Origin: PALSA-278 sp963760285
Lineage (GTDB): Bacteria; Acidobacteriota; Terriglobia; Acidiferrales; UBA7541
Direction: 5' to 3'
DNA length: 64,000 bases
Assembly: GCA_963760285.1 (NCBI GenBank)
Contig: CAVXCI010000003.1
Span: 682,001-746,000, forward strand
Part shown: piece by piece, positions 63,641 to 64,000 of the stretch
Numbering within the stretch: position 1 is the first letter of the stretch
How the letters are laid out: each line of letters opens with the position of its first letter
The notes under the pieces: generated by a model
Database searches by the model: none
Told to the model about the DNA's origin: nothing
What the model saw: only the letters and a program-made list of their open reading frames with translations
Program-made: the position numbers and the translations under genes

Positions 63641-64000
63641 TCAGCGGGAAACATGGGACTCACCGGCAGGAGCGTGGGACGTGACCGTAGCGTCGTGCTT
63701 CACTGCGTGCTTCGCGGAAAGTTCCGCGCCCCAGCGGCGTTGCGCTTCGGCAACCAACGCTTCCGGCGAGCCACCGAAGAATCCTTCCACCACCTGGCGC
63801 AGCGCGCGTCCGCGAGCTTCTTCGGCGGTCAGGCTGGGCCGGTAAAGGTAGCTGCGGCCCACTTTTCGCCGCGTGACCACTCCTTTCCTCGCCAGCCGGT
63901 CCATGATGGTCATGATGGTTGTGTAGGCGCGCGGCCTGGTGGGCGCCAGCGAATCGCGGATCTGGTGGACGGTGCCTTCGCCCAGCGGCCAGAGCATGTT
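63641..64000 (-). CDS. BlaI/MecI-family repressor, truncated by the window end
   Basis: 119 visible residues, 5' end outside the window. LWPLGEGTVHQIRDSLAPTR, AYTTIMTIMDRLARKGVVTR and RSYLYRPSLTAEEARGRALR form the winged helix and the start of the dimerisation region. Such repressors are usually cleaved by a BlaR1/MecR1 partner; here the next gene is dusB, so any partner lies elsewhere. Confidence 0.88.
   Translation of the reverse strand, partial: NMLWPLGEGTVHQIRDSLAPTRPRAYTTIMTIMDRLARKGVVTRRKVGRSYLYRPSLTAEEARGRALRQVVEGFFGGSPEALVAEAQRRWGAELSAKHAVKHDATVTSHAPAGESHVSR

Overview
The window is GC-rich chromosomal DNA that looks like it comes from a soil-type member of the Acidobacteriota. The clues are a PadR regulator translationally coupled to a long MacB-type orphan permease (the ADOP arrangement common in that phylum), several secreted HAF-repeat, FG-GAP and beta-propeller proteins, and a PilT-PilC-PilS-PilR block beside an NtrYX pair. 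This assignment is inference from gene content; no rRNA gene is present.

Layout. 0-5 kb: a frameshifted GspG-like pseudopilin, an initiator tRNA-fMet with its own promoter, a PadR regulator with a membrane protein, a DUF1398 protein, a decayed MarR gene and a Cys-rich secreted protein. A 61-nt direct repeat begins at the tRNA 3' end and recurs at 2.5 kb. 5-16.3 kb: an island of secreted repeat proteins (two HAF proteins, two beta-propellers, a BNR/sialidase-like protein, a 14-repeat FG-GAP protein) around ubiE/menG. It is bounded by two copies, in inverted orientation, of a ~205-bp non-coding element. Hidden in it are a 25-codon PqqA-like peptide gene (6494-6571, minus) and a candidate small RNA (9803-9890, minus) with promoter and terminator. 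16.4-18 kb: a HAD phosphatase overlapping a lytic transglycosylase. 18-27.3 kb, minus strand: a type IV pilus/type II secretion assembly operon (pilM-N-O-P, a GspE/PilB ATPase, a GspF/PilC protein, a Q/N/G-rich pseudopilin), a LolA-like gene and two tandem pilins. 27.6-29.6 kb: an S9 peptidase. 29.9-35.6 kb: pilT-pilC-pilS-pilR. 36-39.6 kb: ntrYX. 40.4-44.3 kb: phoH-ybeY-corC-era. 44.4-50.8 kb: LemA/nucleotidyltransferase/TPM operon, PadR-ADOP pair and an outer-membrane barrel protein. 51-64 kb: housekeeping genes (rpsT, holA, lptE, pssA-psd, tsaB-rimI, carD, tsaD, galU, fmdB-like, rsmI, dusB) and a BlaI/MecI repressor cut by the window end.

Working together: the pilM-P and GspE/GspF products would form the inner-membrane pilus or secretion motor, the two pilins its fibre, PilT the retraction motor, and PilSR the sensor/sigma-54 activator pair. 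A sigma-54-like -24/-12 element precedes one pilin gene, and a closer match precedes ntrYX. PssA and Psd carry out consecutive steps to phosphatidylethanolamine. TsaB and TsaD belong to the tRNA t6A pathway.

Caveat: at least 14 single-base frameshifts are visible, some in broadly conserved genes (phoH, ybeY, dusB), so assembly indels are likely. Seven fall within 21.7-24.2 kb (pilM, gspE, gspF), while I see none between 24.9 and 42.9 kb. Frameshifted genes are listed over their full reconstructed span as pseudogene or disrupted.
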